Origin: Chelydra serpentina
Taxonomy: Eukaryota; Chordata; Testudines; Chelydridae
Length of the DNA stretch: 64,000 nucleotides
NCBI GenBank assembly: GCA_037349315.1
Contig: JBAIAC010000033.1
Location: forward strand, 17,254,001 to 17,318,000
Direction of reading: 5' to 3'
Shown here one piece after another: positions 9,734 through 23,100 of the stretch. The translations under genes were made by a program, and so were the position numbers. A model generated the notes under the pieces. The model was given only the letters and a program-made list of their open reading frames with translations. It did no database searches and had not been told where the DNA came from. Position 1 is the first letter of the stretch; each line of letters opens with the position of its first letter.

Positions 9734-12700
9734 GAACAGATCAGAACAGAAGAGTATAGCATACAGGGGCATGTCTATTTCCCTTGCATCCTGCAGAATG
9801 GGGTCGCCAGCCTGATTCCACATGTTGTTAATTTTTAGTTATCAAGCACTTAAAATAGTCACCTCCTATGTGTGGTTTTTTTTCAACTAATAAACTTTTG
9901 GAACTAAATAAAATGAAAAAATGGGAGCAATTTCTATACAACAGTCTCTTACATTTCCATAATTTAGATAGCTAATCAGGAAATGAGCTGCATGCAGTGC
10001 TGAAAATGTAGCCTGAACCATTACTTAGTGTGAGTAATGATTTTCACCAATACAGTCAAAATAAAAACCAAATCTAACTCTCTGAATTCTTCCCTTTCTC
10101 CCTGGCATAATTATCCTATGACTGCCTTGACTAGGAGGATCAGGCACATAGAAAAAAATAAATACAGTTACATGATCATTACTCATTAGAACACAGAATT
10201 AAAGATTTTCACTAGAAACAAATATTTTGAGGGTTAGATCCCAAAGTAATTTTACACACCATTTTTTAAACCAGAAAAGTTATTCCAAAACATTTACAAT
10301 ATTTATTACTTCTGTAATCTATTGTAGGAGCTGAGAATATGTTTCTCTATTAGTAAAACAAATAACATTACTCCAGAGCTAATTGAAGAAAATGTATCTA
10401 CACCCACAAAAACTAAAATACTAATAGGAATTGTTCAACAGGTTATGCATTTCCAGGCAATTTAGTATCTAAAAAAACCCTTGAAATTATGTGCCAGTTC
10501 AGGCCCTGATTCAGGAAAACATCTCTATTCAGAACTGCACTTTAAAGCATATGCTTAAATCCCACTGAAGTTAAGTACATGCGTAAGTACTGTCTTTAAT
10601 AGAGATGGATTTAAGGAAGTGCTGAATTGAGGCTGGTGAAAAGTGCTAGACTGATAATCTTGGAGACTACCGTACGTGTTCTATGTACCCTTAGAATGTA
10701 GACTCTGACAATGACAGCTTCTACTGTCTTGCCAATGCACCTCAATCCTGAGGTGGACAGACAGCCTCCACTGGTGTGGTGATGGACTGCAAAGAGTTGT
10801 GTTGATGGGTGGTAGGCGGTGGTGAGGTCTAATTATACTCTTGGCTGAGTCTATCAACAAAGATGCCAGATCTTCACCAAAATGAATAAGGGTCACACAA
10901 TCCAGGCCACTCTGAGGTACAAATATTTACTACTCAGAATGATAAAGGCACTGGGACCTCAGCAGTTGTAGCTGGTTTTGTTCCTCAAAGCAGTCATTTT
11001 CTTAACTCTATCTGATAAAATATTTCAACCTCTGGATTACAACTCTGTCTTTCCCAGGGACGTGATTAAACTCTAATGAAATCAGCCTTTAAACCACTAA
11101 ATACAGTTTTAAAAAGCTGTAATCTCCTTAAAGAAGTTTTTCATCTCAATTAATGACTGCTAGCTAGAGTGCTAGGAGCTTAATGAGTTTAACCAACAAA
11201 ACCCTTAGAAGGCTCCTTGCAGTCTATGTACAGAAGTGCTGTGCTGCATCTGAACTTGACTCAACAGTGTAAATATAATATATTTGGCACGAATGCTTTA
11301 ATTATCTAAAAGGTGATTTTGGTTACCATGTGAATCACAGTCTTTTGTAAAGCTAATGCTGAATTCAGCAGCAAAAACAAAAGAAGAAAAAAGCAAATGA
11401 TTTCAGTAAACCTCTTTGGCTGCTACTTTTGCATAAACTTTTCTAAAACTCACCATGTGTATTAGGATTTTGATAACAAAGGAATTTTTACAACTCTGAG
11501 AACGTTATGACAGGTCAGAAGATTACTGAACCTCCTAAAGGAACCCTAAAAATGTGTCTAGTTGTACTGTTAAAGCCAGGAATGACTTTATGATATTGTT
11601 ATATTGCAATGGAAGTTGGAATATAATGAAAAAGTTCTTTTTCATGTGGCAGGATGATAAGGTAATTCTATTAATATTTTAACAGATTTGCCTTTATTTT
11701 GTTTTGTTTTTTAAATGTCCAGACCCAACATGTGATGTTTATATAATTCTGGAGTTTTCAAATCTGTAACCTATCCTATAAATTATTCTCTTCTGTCATG
11801 TGGACTATTGACTTCTATTCAGAAACTGGATCAATAGCCAAAAGAGATGTATTGAAAATGCTTATTGGGCTCATCTATTTTTCTGCCATGTACTTTTCTA
11901 TTTTGGTTCTAATTCACTCACTCAATTTTTAGTTTAAAATTATAGGTGGAAGGGAACATTGTAAGAGTGTGATTATAATTAAATGAACTCTTTGGTTAGG
12001 AGTTTGACTGAATAAAAGATAAAGGACCAGACCCTCAGCTGGTGTAAATTGGTTTCAAGTCAATGAAGTTTTGCCAGTTTACAACAGATGAGGACCTGGT
12101 CCAGAAAATTCAATGTTATAGTTGCCCTATCATATTTCTGTACAGATTGTTACTTTCTTATGTCTTAATGGGCCAAAATTGCCAAAATTGAGACTCCTGA
12201 AGTCTCTGCACCTTTGTGCGCCTATATTTGTATGTGCACTAACTACAGTTGGGCACACAAATTATGACATGCTTAAATATGCATTCACACACACAAATGT
12301 CTGTTTTGTACATGCATTCGTAGTAACTGCACACCCATACAAAAATCATGGTGCAAATTCTCATGTAAATTGCACAAAGACCACAGGGTTCATCTGTATA
12401 AAGCTGATGAGTAAATGTCAGTTGCCTGACCATAATTTTGAATTTTGTGCATTCAGCTGTAATCTGCACAGCTAGTATATAGTTCAGTTTGGGAGACAAT
12501 GAGTTCTAATAGGTACACCAGGGATCTGGGAACCCTGGATTATGTTCTGGACTCTGCCACTAACTGCTTCATGCATCATACATTACTGCTGTTCTGAGGA
12601 GCAAGATCGCTTCCTCTTCAGCTTTTATGCAGTATTGCGAGCTATGCTACCAGTGCTAGAAAGAAGGGAATGAATAGAGGCAGGGAGCCACCACACACAA

Positions 12701-13473
12701 ATCATAGGAGAATTATCTTATTAGTTGTGACCACATGATAATAAATGGCTTGTTTTTGTTATTGATCTGCTGGGCACCAACTGAAAACTGACAACAGCTG
12801 AGTTTTAAAAACATGAGGTTCATGAAATGTTAAGGACTTACTGTGTTCGTCCCCATAGTCTGAATGCTTAGAGGTGCACATGCAGTGAAATTATTTGGAA
12901 ATGATGTTTTAAATTAAAATTGGCAATTTCCCTCAGCAGGATTTCTTGTTTTGCTGAAAAGTGTCACCATTTGTAATGCAGACAGCAGAGAAGTCTAAAA
13001 TAAGACTATAAACCGGTGTGCTAGAAAGCTGCTTACATTACTATGAGGAGATGTGAACGGTTTCTTAAAACCTGTCAGGAACCCAGGCAAAATGGGATGG
13101 GAAAGGTCATAGACAGAAACTCTACAATGAAGCTGAGAAGAGACAGAATAGCTTTAGGGATAATATTGCTTCCCTTAACAAAGTGTCTTGTTCAGTGTTA
13201 GAAGAAAGTGAGTTTTTACCATTAGCCCATGACACTCCCCATATTTTCCCTTTAGCCAGGAGAACAAAGCAGAAGCTTCTCTTTCTGTAGAAGCCACATA
13301 AAACAAATTCATCTCCCAGGTGAAGGATAATCTTGGTTCTCGATTATGTGATGCCCAAAGCTTCCCTTTGATGCTGCACATACATAGCTCCTGAGCTGCA
13401 GATAGGATGTCCTAAATTAATTCCTGTTGCTAGGATACTTGCTGCGTAGGCCAGCATGGTACTGTCCCCACTC
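9734..13473. other. AT-rich non-coding DNA with small old repeat remnants
   Basis: No exon or intact element is seen. Small inverted-repeat remnants lie at about 10500-10600 (CAGGCCCTGATTCAGG type) and 12025-12110 (GACCAGACCCTCAGCTGGTG ... GAGGACCTGGTCC). A MIR-like piece lies around 12510-12620. Likely TMOD2 intron. Confidence 0.4.
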
Positions 13474-13476
13474 TTA

Positions 13477-13765
13477 GGCTACATTTAGAACTAAGAGTGT
13501 GATTCCCAACTCAAGTAGACATATTTGCACTCTTTCATCACGCTAGTGTGCTAAAAATAGTAGTGTAGGTGTGGTAGCCTAGGCAGTGGTGAATGGCTGT
13601 GTGGGCTCGCCATCCAGAGTACAAGCCCACCCAGACCCCATAGGTACATATTCCTGGGTACCCCGCAGCTACACTGCTATGTTTAGCGTGCTAGCTTGGT
13701 GGGAGCTAGCGCGAATGTTTGCTTGAGCTGGAAACATTACCTTAGCTTCAAGTGTCGATGTAGCC
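13477..13765. mobile_element. Harbinger-type MITE, 289 bp
   Basis: The ends GGCTACATTTAGAAC and, on the - strand, GGCTACATCGACACT are inverted repeats. Flanks TTA (13474-13476) and TGA (13766-13768) fit a decayed TTA/TWA duplication. An inner inverted repeat (CACGCTAGTGTGCTAAAAAT against TTTAGCGTGCTAGCTTGGTG) is shared with the copy at 35970-36240. It sits about 225 bp before the TMOD2 start codon. Confidence 0.65.
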
Positions 13766-13907
13766 TGACACTGCTGAGCCAGAGAAAATGTTTCCTTTTT
13801 AAAATTAATCCATAAACAAAATACAAATGTGACCCCCTGAGCTATAGTGTAAAAGGAGTGTAGTTATAGTGTAAAAGGAGACACTGACGACCGCTTATTG
13901 TTAACAG

Positions 13908-13989
13908 TGAGTGGAACACCAAGAAGATTGCCTCCTGAATGGTTGAAATTTCTCAGGAAAGCATTGAGTGACGCCGTGCTGCAGGAGCC
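13908..13989 (+). other. TMOD2: Probable 5' UTR portion of the first coding TMOD2 exon
   Basis: The ATG is preceded by three possible acceptors: after TTGTTAACAG (exon would start at 13908), after AATTTCTCAG (13957) and after GTGCTGCAG (about 13980). The 13957 site has a reasonable pyrimidine tract. No promoter or CpG-island-like segment lies close upstream, so the transcription start is probably in an exon before this window. The exact border cannot be decided from sequence alone. Confidence 0.4.
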
Positions 13990-14115
13990 ATGTCGCTGCC
14001 GTTCCGAAAGGAGTTAGAAAAATATAAGAATATCAATGAAGATGAAATTCTTAGCAAACTATCGGAGGAAGAGCTGAAACAATTGGAACATGTTCTTGAT
14101 GACCTTGACCCTGAG
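13990..14115 (+). CDS. TMOD2: TMOD2 coding exon 1 (residues 1-42)
   Basis: The ATG lies in GGAGCCATGT, a fair Kozak context, and begins [15 protein letters not shown]. The exon ends in DDLDPE followed by the donor GTAGGTAACG, in phase 0. This segment carries the first tropomyosin-binding helix of the family. The reading frame stays open past the donor to 14277, but that extension does not resemble tropomodulin and is intron. Confidence 0.96.
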
Positions 14116-17100
14116 GTAGGTAACGGGACAGTAACGGAACTGATGTTTCAAAATGAAGTAAAAGAGACTGAGGATTACTTATATTCCAGGCACATAGAGG
14201 TGATCACGTGTTCTAAAGGATTCGGCACTAGACTAGGAACTCTGAGACCTTGGCTCTATTCCCCACTCTGCCACTGATGTGCTGTCTGACATTGGGCAAA
14301 TCTTTGTGCTACCCCTTCTCTATTTAGCCAGTAAGTTCTTCAGGACAGAGATTCTCTTACTATGTGTTTGTACAGTGCCTAGCCTAATGAAGCTTTATTT
14401 TGGTTGGGGCTTCTAGGCACAGATAATCAAATCATCATCATCTGTTTGTGAACATCACATTCTTTTGAACTTCTGAAATATACTGACTCTGTATTTTAGC
14501 ATAAAAATTTTTTTAAGTGGGGAAAATTTGCTTTGCCAAGACTTAACTGAGCCAAACATTAGTCATCTCCACTCAGTTATACATCAGCCATATCTCTAGA
14601 GCTCTACATTAAGAAAATATGGTAATGTTGCAGACTTGCAAATGGCATCCACAGAATGCTTTGAAACCTGTGACCTGGAGAAAAGATTACCTTTCACTTA
14701 AAGAAAGATGGGGCTGAGGTCACTGATATGGCTGTTGTTGGGAAGCTTGCACTGTGTGTGCTTGCATAATATCAAAGCTTTCAAATTGAGCTAGGAATTT
14801 AGCTATCAGTTTGCTAGTTTTCACTAAAAGAAAATACTGGTTCCAAGATGTTGAACAAGATAGAATGGAATGGAACTTGAAAGTACTTTCAAGGACACTA
14901 CAAATTATTCAAGGACATTCCATACTGCTAGCAATCCAGTCAACCTGGCTCCCTGGCCAGTACAAATTATTTAATTTCCTAAACTAGCAGACAAAATCTG
15001 GTTCACACTTCAGGGAAAATAAGGATGAAAAAAAGGTTAATAATTTCAAGTTTCTTAGCACTCTGTCTGAAGATTACCCAGTAATGGCAGTGACCAACCA
15101 TATTTTCCAGCAAGTACTTTCATAGAATCTCAGGGTTGGAAGGGACCTCAGGAGGCCATCTAGTCCAACCCCCTGCTCAAAGCAGGACCAACCCAACTAA
15201 ATCATCCCAGCCAGGGCTTTGTCAAGCCTGACCTTAAAAACCTCTAAGCAAGGAGATTCCACCTCCTCCTTAGGTAACCCATTCCAGTGCTTCACTACCC
15301 TACTAGTGAAAAAGTTTTTCCTAATATCCAACCTAAACCTCCCCCTCTGCAACTTGAGACCATTACTCCTTGTTCTGTCATCTTCTACCACTGAGAACAG
15401 TCTAGATCCATCCTCTTTGGAACCCCCTTTCAGGTAGTTGAAAGCAGCTATCAAATCCCCCCTCATTCTTCTTTTCTGCAGGCTAAACAATCCCAGTTCC
15501 CTCAGCCTCTCCTCATAAGTCATGTGCTCCAGTCCCCTAATCATTTTTGTTGCCCTCCGCTGGACTCTTTCCAATTTATCCACATCCTTCTTGTAGTGTG
15601 GGGCCCAAAACTGGACACAGTACTCCAAATGAGGCCTCACCAGTGCCGAATAGAGGGGAATAATCACGTCCCTCGATCTGCTGGAAATGCCCCTACTTAT
15701 ACAACCCAAAATGCCATTAGCCTTCTTGGCAACAAGGGCACACTGTTGACTCATATTCAGCTTTTCGTCCACCATAACCCCTAGGTCCTTTTCTGCAGAA
15801 CTGCTGCCCAGCCATTCGGTCCCTAGTCTGTAGCAGTGCATTCTGTACATTCTTTCCGTACATTCAATTTATTTACTGAATATTAGACTCTTATAGTCAT
15901 CTGTACTGGGATAAAAAAAAGGGGGGGGGAGATGGAGAAAGAGGAGTAGAAATAGAAAAGAACAAAACAAAACAAAAAAGAGGGGAGAATTGGAAAGAGA
16001 AAGAGACACCAAGAAGAGTAGGTAAAGTTAGAAAGGGAGGGGAGGTTAACTCGTTCCTCTACCTTTCACCTGTCCTGTTTATGTCTACTGTCAGCTTTTC
16101 AGGTCAGGGACTGTACTACTCTATTTTTACAGAGTTTGGACAATGGGTCTCAGTTGGTCGCTTAACACTACTATAAAAAACACAGTTAATAAGGGGTAGG
16201 AGATATTTGTCTGAGAGTACTTGAGAATGTAATTTTAATAGTTACATGTAGTCAATACATTGCTGCACATTATTTATCACCGAAGAATATTATGTAAAGA
16301 AATGGCTCCACTTACAAAAAAAAAGTACCCTATAGCAGAGTTTAAATTCAGAACATTATACAAACATTGCATCACTCTCTCTCTACAGTTTGTGAGCACC
16401 TACAGGATAACAAGGTTAGAAGGAATAACCAGCACAGAATTGCCAAGAACAAATCATGCCAAACCAACCTAATTTCCTTCTTTGACAGGATTACTAGCCT
16501 AGTGGATAGAGGGATAACAATAGATGGGATATATCTTGATTTCAGTCAGGCCTTTGATGCAGTCCCACATGACATTCTTATAAGCAAACAAGGGAAATGC
16601 AGTCTATGTGAAATTACTATAAGGTGAGTGTACAAATGGCCGAAAGATTCTACTCAAAGAGTAGTTATCAATGGTTCACTGTCAAACTGGGACGGCGTAT
16701 CTAGTGGGGTCCTGCAGTGGTCAGTCCTGGATCTGGTACTATTCAATATTTTCATTAATACTTGGATAATGGAGTAGAGCATATGCTTGTAAAAAAAAAA
16801 AAAAGTGCAGATGACACCAATCTGAGAGTGATTACAAACACATTGGGGGACAGGAAAAGAATTCAGAACAAGCTTGACAAATTAGAGAACTGGCCTGAAA
16901 TCAACACAATGAAATTCAGTAAAGACAATTAGGAAGGAAAAATCAAAGGCACAACTACAAAATGGGGAATAACTGGCTAGATGGTACTTCTAAAAAGGAT
17001 CCAGGGCTTATAGTAGATCACAAATTGAATATGAGTCAACAGCGTAATGCAGTTGGGAAAAAGGCTAATATCATTCTGAGGCATATTAACAAGGGGGGAG

Positions 17101-20100
17101 GGATAGCTCAGTGGTTTGAGCATTGGTCTGCTAAACCCAGGGTTGCGAGTTCAAGCCTTGAGGGGGCCATTTAGGGATCTGGGGCAAAAATTGGGGATTG
17201 GTCCTGCTTTGAGCAGGGGGGTTGGACTAGATGACCTCCTATGGTCTCTTCCAACACTGATATTCTATGATTCTATGAGTGTTGTATGTAGGACATGGGA
17301 GGTAATTGTCCCACTCTACTTGGCACTGGTGAGGCCTCAACTGGAATACAGTGTCCAATTCTGGGTGCCTCACCTCAGGAAAGATATGGATAGGTTGGCA
17401 AAAGTCCAGAGCAACAAAAATGATAAAAGGTTTAGAAAACTTGACCTCTGAGGAAAGGTTAAAAAAACAGGGCATGTTTAGTCCTGAGAAAAGAAGACTG
17501 AGTTAAAATTATAAGAATTATAAAAGTTTTCAAATATGTAAAGGGCTGTTATAAAGACAACAGTAAGTGAGATATTAGGAAAAACTTTCTAACTATAAGG
17601 ATAGTTAAGCTCTGGAACAGGCGTCCAAGGGAAGCTGTGGAGTCCCCCCCACTGGAGGTTTTTAAGAGCAGGTTGGATGGTCTAGGTTTAGTTGGTCCTG
17701 CCTCAGTGCAGTGATCTGGACTTGATGGCTTCTTGAGATCCCTTCCGGCCCTACATTTCTGTGTTTCCCTGATTCTATGAAATGCTACATACCCAAAGCT
17801 TCCTCATCAGGGACCAGATTCTCAGCTAGTGTAAATCGGCATAGCTCAAATAATGTCAGTGGAGCTATGACAATTTATGCGATCTGAAAATCTGGCTGCT
17901 GGTGTCTGTGTTTTAATAGATCGTGCTGTCATGAGACTTGAGAACTTCTCGAGGTCTCTCCCAGACCAACATTTTTATGATTCGGTATCTGCATCTCATA
18001 TATTTTGGTAGAACGCACTTCTGCCGGCGGGCTTCCGACAAAAAGACCAGACCAGTAAAGCTGCCACAGGCCCGTTCGACAGAGATCGACTCCTTTCATA
18101 CTTGGAGAAGCAAGCACTGGAACACAAAGACAGGGAAGACTTTGTGCCCTTTACAGGGGAGAAGAAAGGTAATGGTTCACCCTCACCAATGCCTGCAATA
18201 ACATGGTATTTGAACATATTAATTACAAGCTGTGGGGCCTCTCAGGGAAATTAACCAGGGGGAGGCAGACAGAGGCCAAATCATAGGCTTTAAATTTAAA
18301 GCCCAAAATACTTTTTAAAGCAAACCTAATAAAACACGAGTTTTATCTATGGTCTAGTGTCCTGCCCACAAGAGCAGGAGCCAACAACTCTGGAGTTCTA
18401 ATCCCAGTTCTTATAGCAACTCCCTCTGTGGTCTTGGGGAATATACTTAGGTGCCAGTCCAGCCAGGTGCTGGGCACTGTGCCCTCAATTCAGCAAACCA
18501 CTTCAGCACTCCCATTGACTTCACTGGGTCTAGTCATGTGCTCACAGGTAAGCATGTGCTAGAATACTATTATGGATCAGACCCTTATATAGACACTGTC
18601 AACTCAAATATCACACTCCTTTCTGAATAATTTTTACCTGCTACTGCGATAAGTAACAGCTAAGATCACTTTAAAGGAAAGAGATTAGAGCCAACAATTA
18701 TTTTTCCAGTTGCTTTCTTTGTACATTTGACAGCACTATTCACACATTCAGTTTCATCATTCCTCCTGTTTTTATAGGGGTTTGTCATACAGCCACAGAG
18801 ACGAGAAAAACATTTTAAAACACAGGAAAGCGTGATTGTAAATCCCCAAACATTGGCAAGGTGACTTAGGCAGATGTGGCATTTGGAACTACTTTTAGTT
18901 CACTCCTTAAACAGCTGACTAGATTTCAAGTATACGGTGTCCCTTTAACATCACTGCCTCATTCTCCTCATCTGTACATTGAAAATAATATTAACATTTG
19001 CCTAAGGCCTCCTATCAGCAAGGTACTTAAGCATGTTCCTAACTCTGAGCATGTGAGTAGTTCCATTTGTTTCAATGCAGCATGCTTAAATACCTGGCCA
19101 ACTCAATGACTAAATGATTAACAACCTACTCTGATCCCCAAGAAGTAAATGGCAAAATTATTGACTTTAATGGGACCAAAATTGGGCCCTGATTACTGTT
19201 TACAAAAGTGCTTGGAAGATATAAAGTGCTATTTGTATGCTAAGTGTTGTTACTATTACACCTCTACCCCAATATAACGCGATCCGATATAACACGAATT
19301 CGGATCTAATGCGGTAAAGCATTTCCCCTCCTCCCCACTCCCTCCCAGGTTTGCGCAAGCCTGGGAGGGAGAGGGGAGAAGCGGAGCGGCGGCGCGCTCA
19401 GGGGAGGAGGTGGAGCGGAGGTGAGCTGGGGCGGGGGGTGCGGGGAGGGCCTCAGCAAGTAACCGGGGGGGGGGGCAGAGGAACCGCTCCCTGCCCCAGC
19501 TCACCTCCACTCCGCCTCCTCCCCTGAGCGCGCCACCGCTCCGCTTCTCCTCCCTCCCAGGCGTGCTGCGCCAAACAGCTGATTCGCGGCAAGCCTCGGA
19601 GAGAGAGGGGGAAGGGGGCGAAGCGGATGGCGGCGGCGTGCTCAGGGGAGGAGGCAGAGGTGGAGCGGAGGTGAGCTGGGGCGCGGGGCGGGGAGCTGCC
19701 AGTGGGTGCTCCAACCACCAATTTTTCTCCGTGGGTGCTCCAGCCCCGGAGCACCCATGGAGTCGGCGCCTATGGCGGCAGTGTGTCTGGCTCCGACGCT
19801 GCTCTGAGTGGCATGTTAAGAGGGGGCGGTTTGGATAAGGGGCAAAGGGTCTCGGGGGCCGGTCAGGGGACAGGGGGGGTTGGATGGGTCGGGGGTTCTG
19901 AGGAGTCAGTCAGGGGGTGGGAAGTAGGTGGGGGTCTGATCGGGGGTGGGGCCAGGCTGTTTGGGGAGGCACAGCCTTCCCTACCTGGCCCTCCATAGCA
20001 AGTTCGATATAACACGGTTTCACCTATAACACGGTAAGATTTTTTGGCTCCCGAGGACCATGTTATATCGGGGTAGAGGTATACTACATTTCATTTTCCT

Positions 20101-23100
20101 CTTTTAAAAAAAAAAAAGACATACATTTTTTTTCAAAGAGTGATGATGCCTAGATCTCTCTAACTGAAGCATTATTTTAGATCATTGCACATTGTCTTCC
20201 CTATTTTCTTCCCCAGCACCTTATCCAGTTTTTAATTTTAATGACATAAGGCCTGATCCTAAGCTCATTTAAGTTAATGGTAAGTATCCCATTGACTTCA
20301 ATAAGTCAGAATTCGGCACATATTGTTTAGAAAGGAAAAACCAGTCTATCTGAGAAGGGATTTATTACCAACCCCTCCTCTTGTGTGACCTCTTACGCAG
20401 AATCTGTTAATATCATGTTAAACTGTTACAGATTTCCTTTCTACAATTGACCAATGATTCTTCTTATCAGACATGTGCACAGATTAAAAAAACAAACAAA
20501 CAAACAAAAACTTGATCTGATTTTTAAACAATTATAAAATCATTTTTAATTTAAATATATTTTTCTTTTAAAAAATAACCCTATTTAAAATGTAATTTGA
20601 AATTATGGCAACCTATGTTAAGATATACATTTACTGTAATCTTTAAAAATTATTTAAATTACATAAAAATAATATTAAGCAGTAAATGCTAGCTGCTTAA
20701 ATTTTAAAGCAAGTCACATTGTTGAACTGGAGGAAGTCACTGGCTAAGCACTTGGAACCAGAGTTTGCTGAAGTGCTAAACCAGATCTTTTGACACCAGT
20801 AGCCTCTTCTGTAGAAGTGCAGCGAGAATATCTACTTCATTTCAGGTTATTCAGCAAGTTCATGGCAATAACTAGCTCAAAGTTGAGAAACAGATTCGGA
20901 GCTGAAAAAGCAGGAGAGCTTATTTTCCTCACCTAATCTATAAATAAAAACTAGGTATGAAACGATAAGATCTACTCGTTCTAAAATCTTGAAGGATATG
21001 GTCACTAGAAACAATCAGTTCAATTCACTAACTACAGATGATACTTCCTTTATTAAATAAAGCAATGAGTTTTAAATACAAAATGTACTTTGATAAATTT
21101 TTTCCTTATGTTTCCAGCACATTTAAGGTAGTATTATTTAACTTATAAAATAATTTTTAAAATGTTGTGCATTTTTCACTGAATTCCAATTTACATCCAT
21201 CTAAAGTTTGACACAAGTCACAAGTAAAAAATCATCTATTAAACAATATATAATTCACCGTTTTCTAAATGGTGTAAAAGTGTATAAAAATTAAGTGTAA
21301 ACAATTAAGAATCTGAATAAATGTGTTAAGTTATATAATTGCTTAAATAAATTTATGTAGATACTGCATATCATTCTGGTTAGCAAAAAGAAGTACTAAA
21401 ATCAGTGTAAAGGCTACATTTAGTTATAAATCAATATGTTTTAATCAATGAGAATCAACCTTTCTTTAGGAAAGTAACTAAAAGGTACAAATGCAAAACA
21501 TGATTAAAATTGATACTTTAAATCAAGGTTTCCTGCTTGCTGATTTGAATCATGATTCAAGTAAGTGATTTAAATCACTCTGCTTTAATCAATCCACCCT
21601 GGGAATGTGAATAGTCACATTGGCTGTGTCACAGTCATATCTGATTTTTAATGATTAGTTAGTGTTGATTTAGAGGTAAGATTTGTTTCTTTTTTGTCCT
21701 GTCTACATTAGAGAATTTGAACTTCCGCTGCTTGGATCCCCTAGCAGACCTGACACACACTACACACAAAATTGCTACCCATGAGGCGCAGGATTTCACA
21801 CCACCCTCGGGATTGCACTTGCTCTGTGTAAGGCTAATCATTGCATTGTCCACCACTGTGTCACTCTGCACTGTGATATTGGGTAGTTTTTAATCTTTAG
21901 GTTTTCTTTGGATACTCTTAAAAACACACGATTCTTCAACGTGTCCTGATGTTTAGTAATATCACTATTCCACAAACCACAAATAACTGTACTTCTCACC
22001 TATCCCTCAGCATAGAACCAGCTCAGCCTCCCTTGCACACAAAGTTGCTCTTATCTTAGTTATTTGGTGTAAACTAAGTACATCACAAATGCTGATTCGG
22101 GGGGTTATTAGAATTGTAACGTTATACCAGTGTTTTTATGCTGAGGCAATTATTCCCTTGATTTCTCTTGTGTCCCTCATTTGGGCTCTTTGTCCCAGAT
22201 TGAGTCCCCAATGTGAGCCTTAGCAGATTAAAACATATGAAAAGAAACCTCATGGCCACTGCTTTATGTAACTATTTGGCAATTATCTAAACAGGGAACT
22301 CTGCTCTACTCTCATTAAAGTTGGTGGCCAAATCCCTTGAAATTATCTGTGCCTTCTTTTATTAAGACTGACTATATTCCTGTATTATTTTAAGATTTAT
22401 CTATCGAACTAGATCAGGGGTGGCCAACCTGAGCCTGAGAAGGAGCCAGAATTTACCAATGTATATTGCCAAAGAGCCAAAGTAATACATCAGCAGCCCC
22501 CGCATCAGCTTCCCAGTGCCTCCCGCCTGCCATCAGCCCCCACCAATCAGCGCCTATTCCTCCCTTCCCCCCCCCCCACCTGCTCACCACAATCAGCTGT
22601 TTCATGTGCGCAGGAGGCAATGGGGGGGGGGGGGGACAGGGGAGGAGCGAGGGCATGCAAGGCGAAGGGGAAGGGGCCTTGCGGGAATGGGTGGAGTAGG
22701 GGCAGGGCTTTGGGCAGAGCAGAGGGTTGAGCAGTGAGCACCCCCCAGCACATTGGAAAGTTAGCATCTATAGCTCCAGCCCTGGAATCAGTGCCTAGGT
22801 AAGGAGCCGCATATTAACCTCTGAAGAGCACATGCGGCTCTGGAGCCACAGGTTGGCCACCCCTGAACTAGATTAATAAAGACAATTATGTCCTGTTCAG
22901 AACCATAGCCTCCAAGAACTTGGTGGCTTGCCCACCAATTTGTGTGCTGGTTTAAGCGTGCATGACTTCAGGAAAGAATCTGCCTACTTTAAGCCTGGCA
23001 TTCCCTCATGCTGGGACTGCTGGAGCTTGTGTGTGCTGTCGTCTGACTGATGTGCATGTCTTAACAGGAGCATCCTATAGCGGTTTCTTGCTCACACACT

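Noticed and set aside
14116..14277. Extension of the TMOD2 exon 1 frame past 14115
   Set aside because: A good donor (GTAGGTAACG) follows DDLDPE and the downstream residues do not resemble tropomodulin; exon 2 fits the phase exactly.
17093..17180. A true tRNA gene at the A-box/B-box sequence
   Set aside because: The promoter boxes are followed by the SINE body and a CR1-like tail, with no acceptor-stem closure.
19256..19998. Long GC-rich frames on both strands
   Set aside because: They lie in the GC-rich filler of a transposon with inverted and direct copies of the same motif; overlapping frames on both strands show that composition keeps them open.
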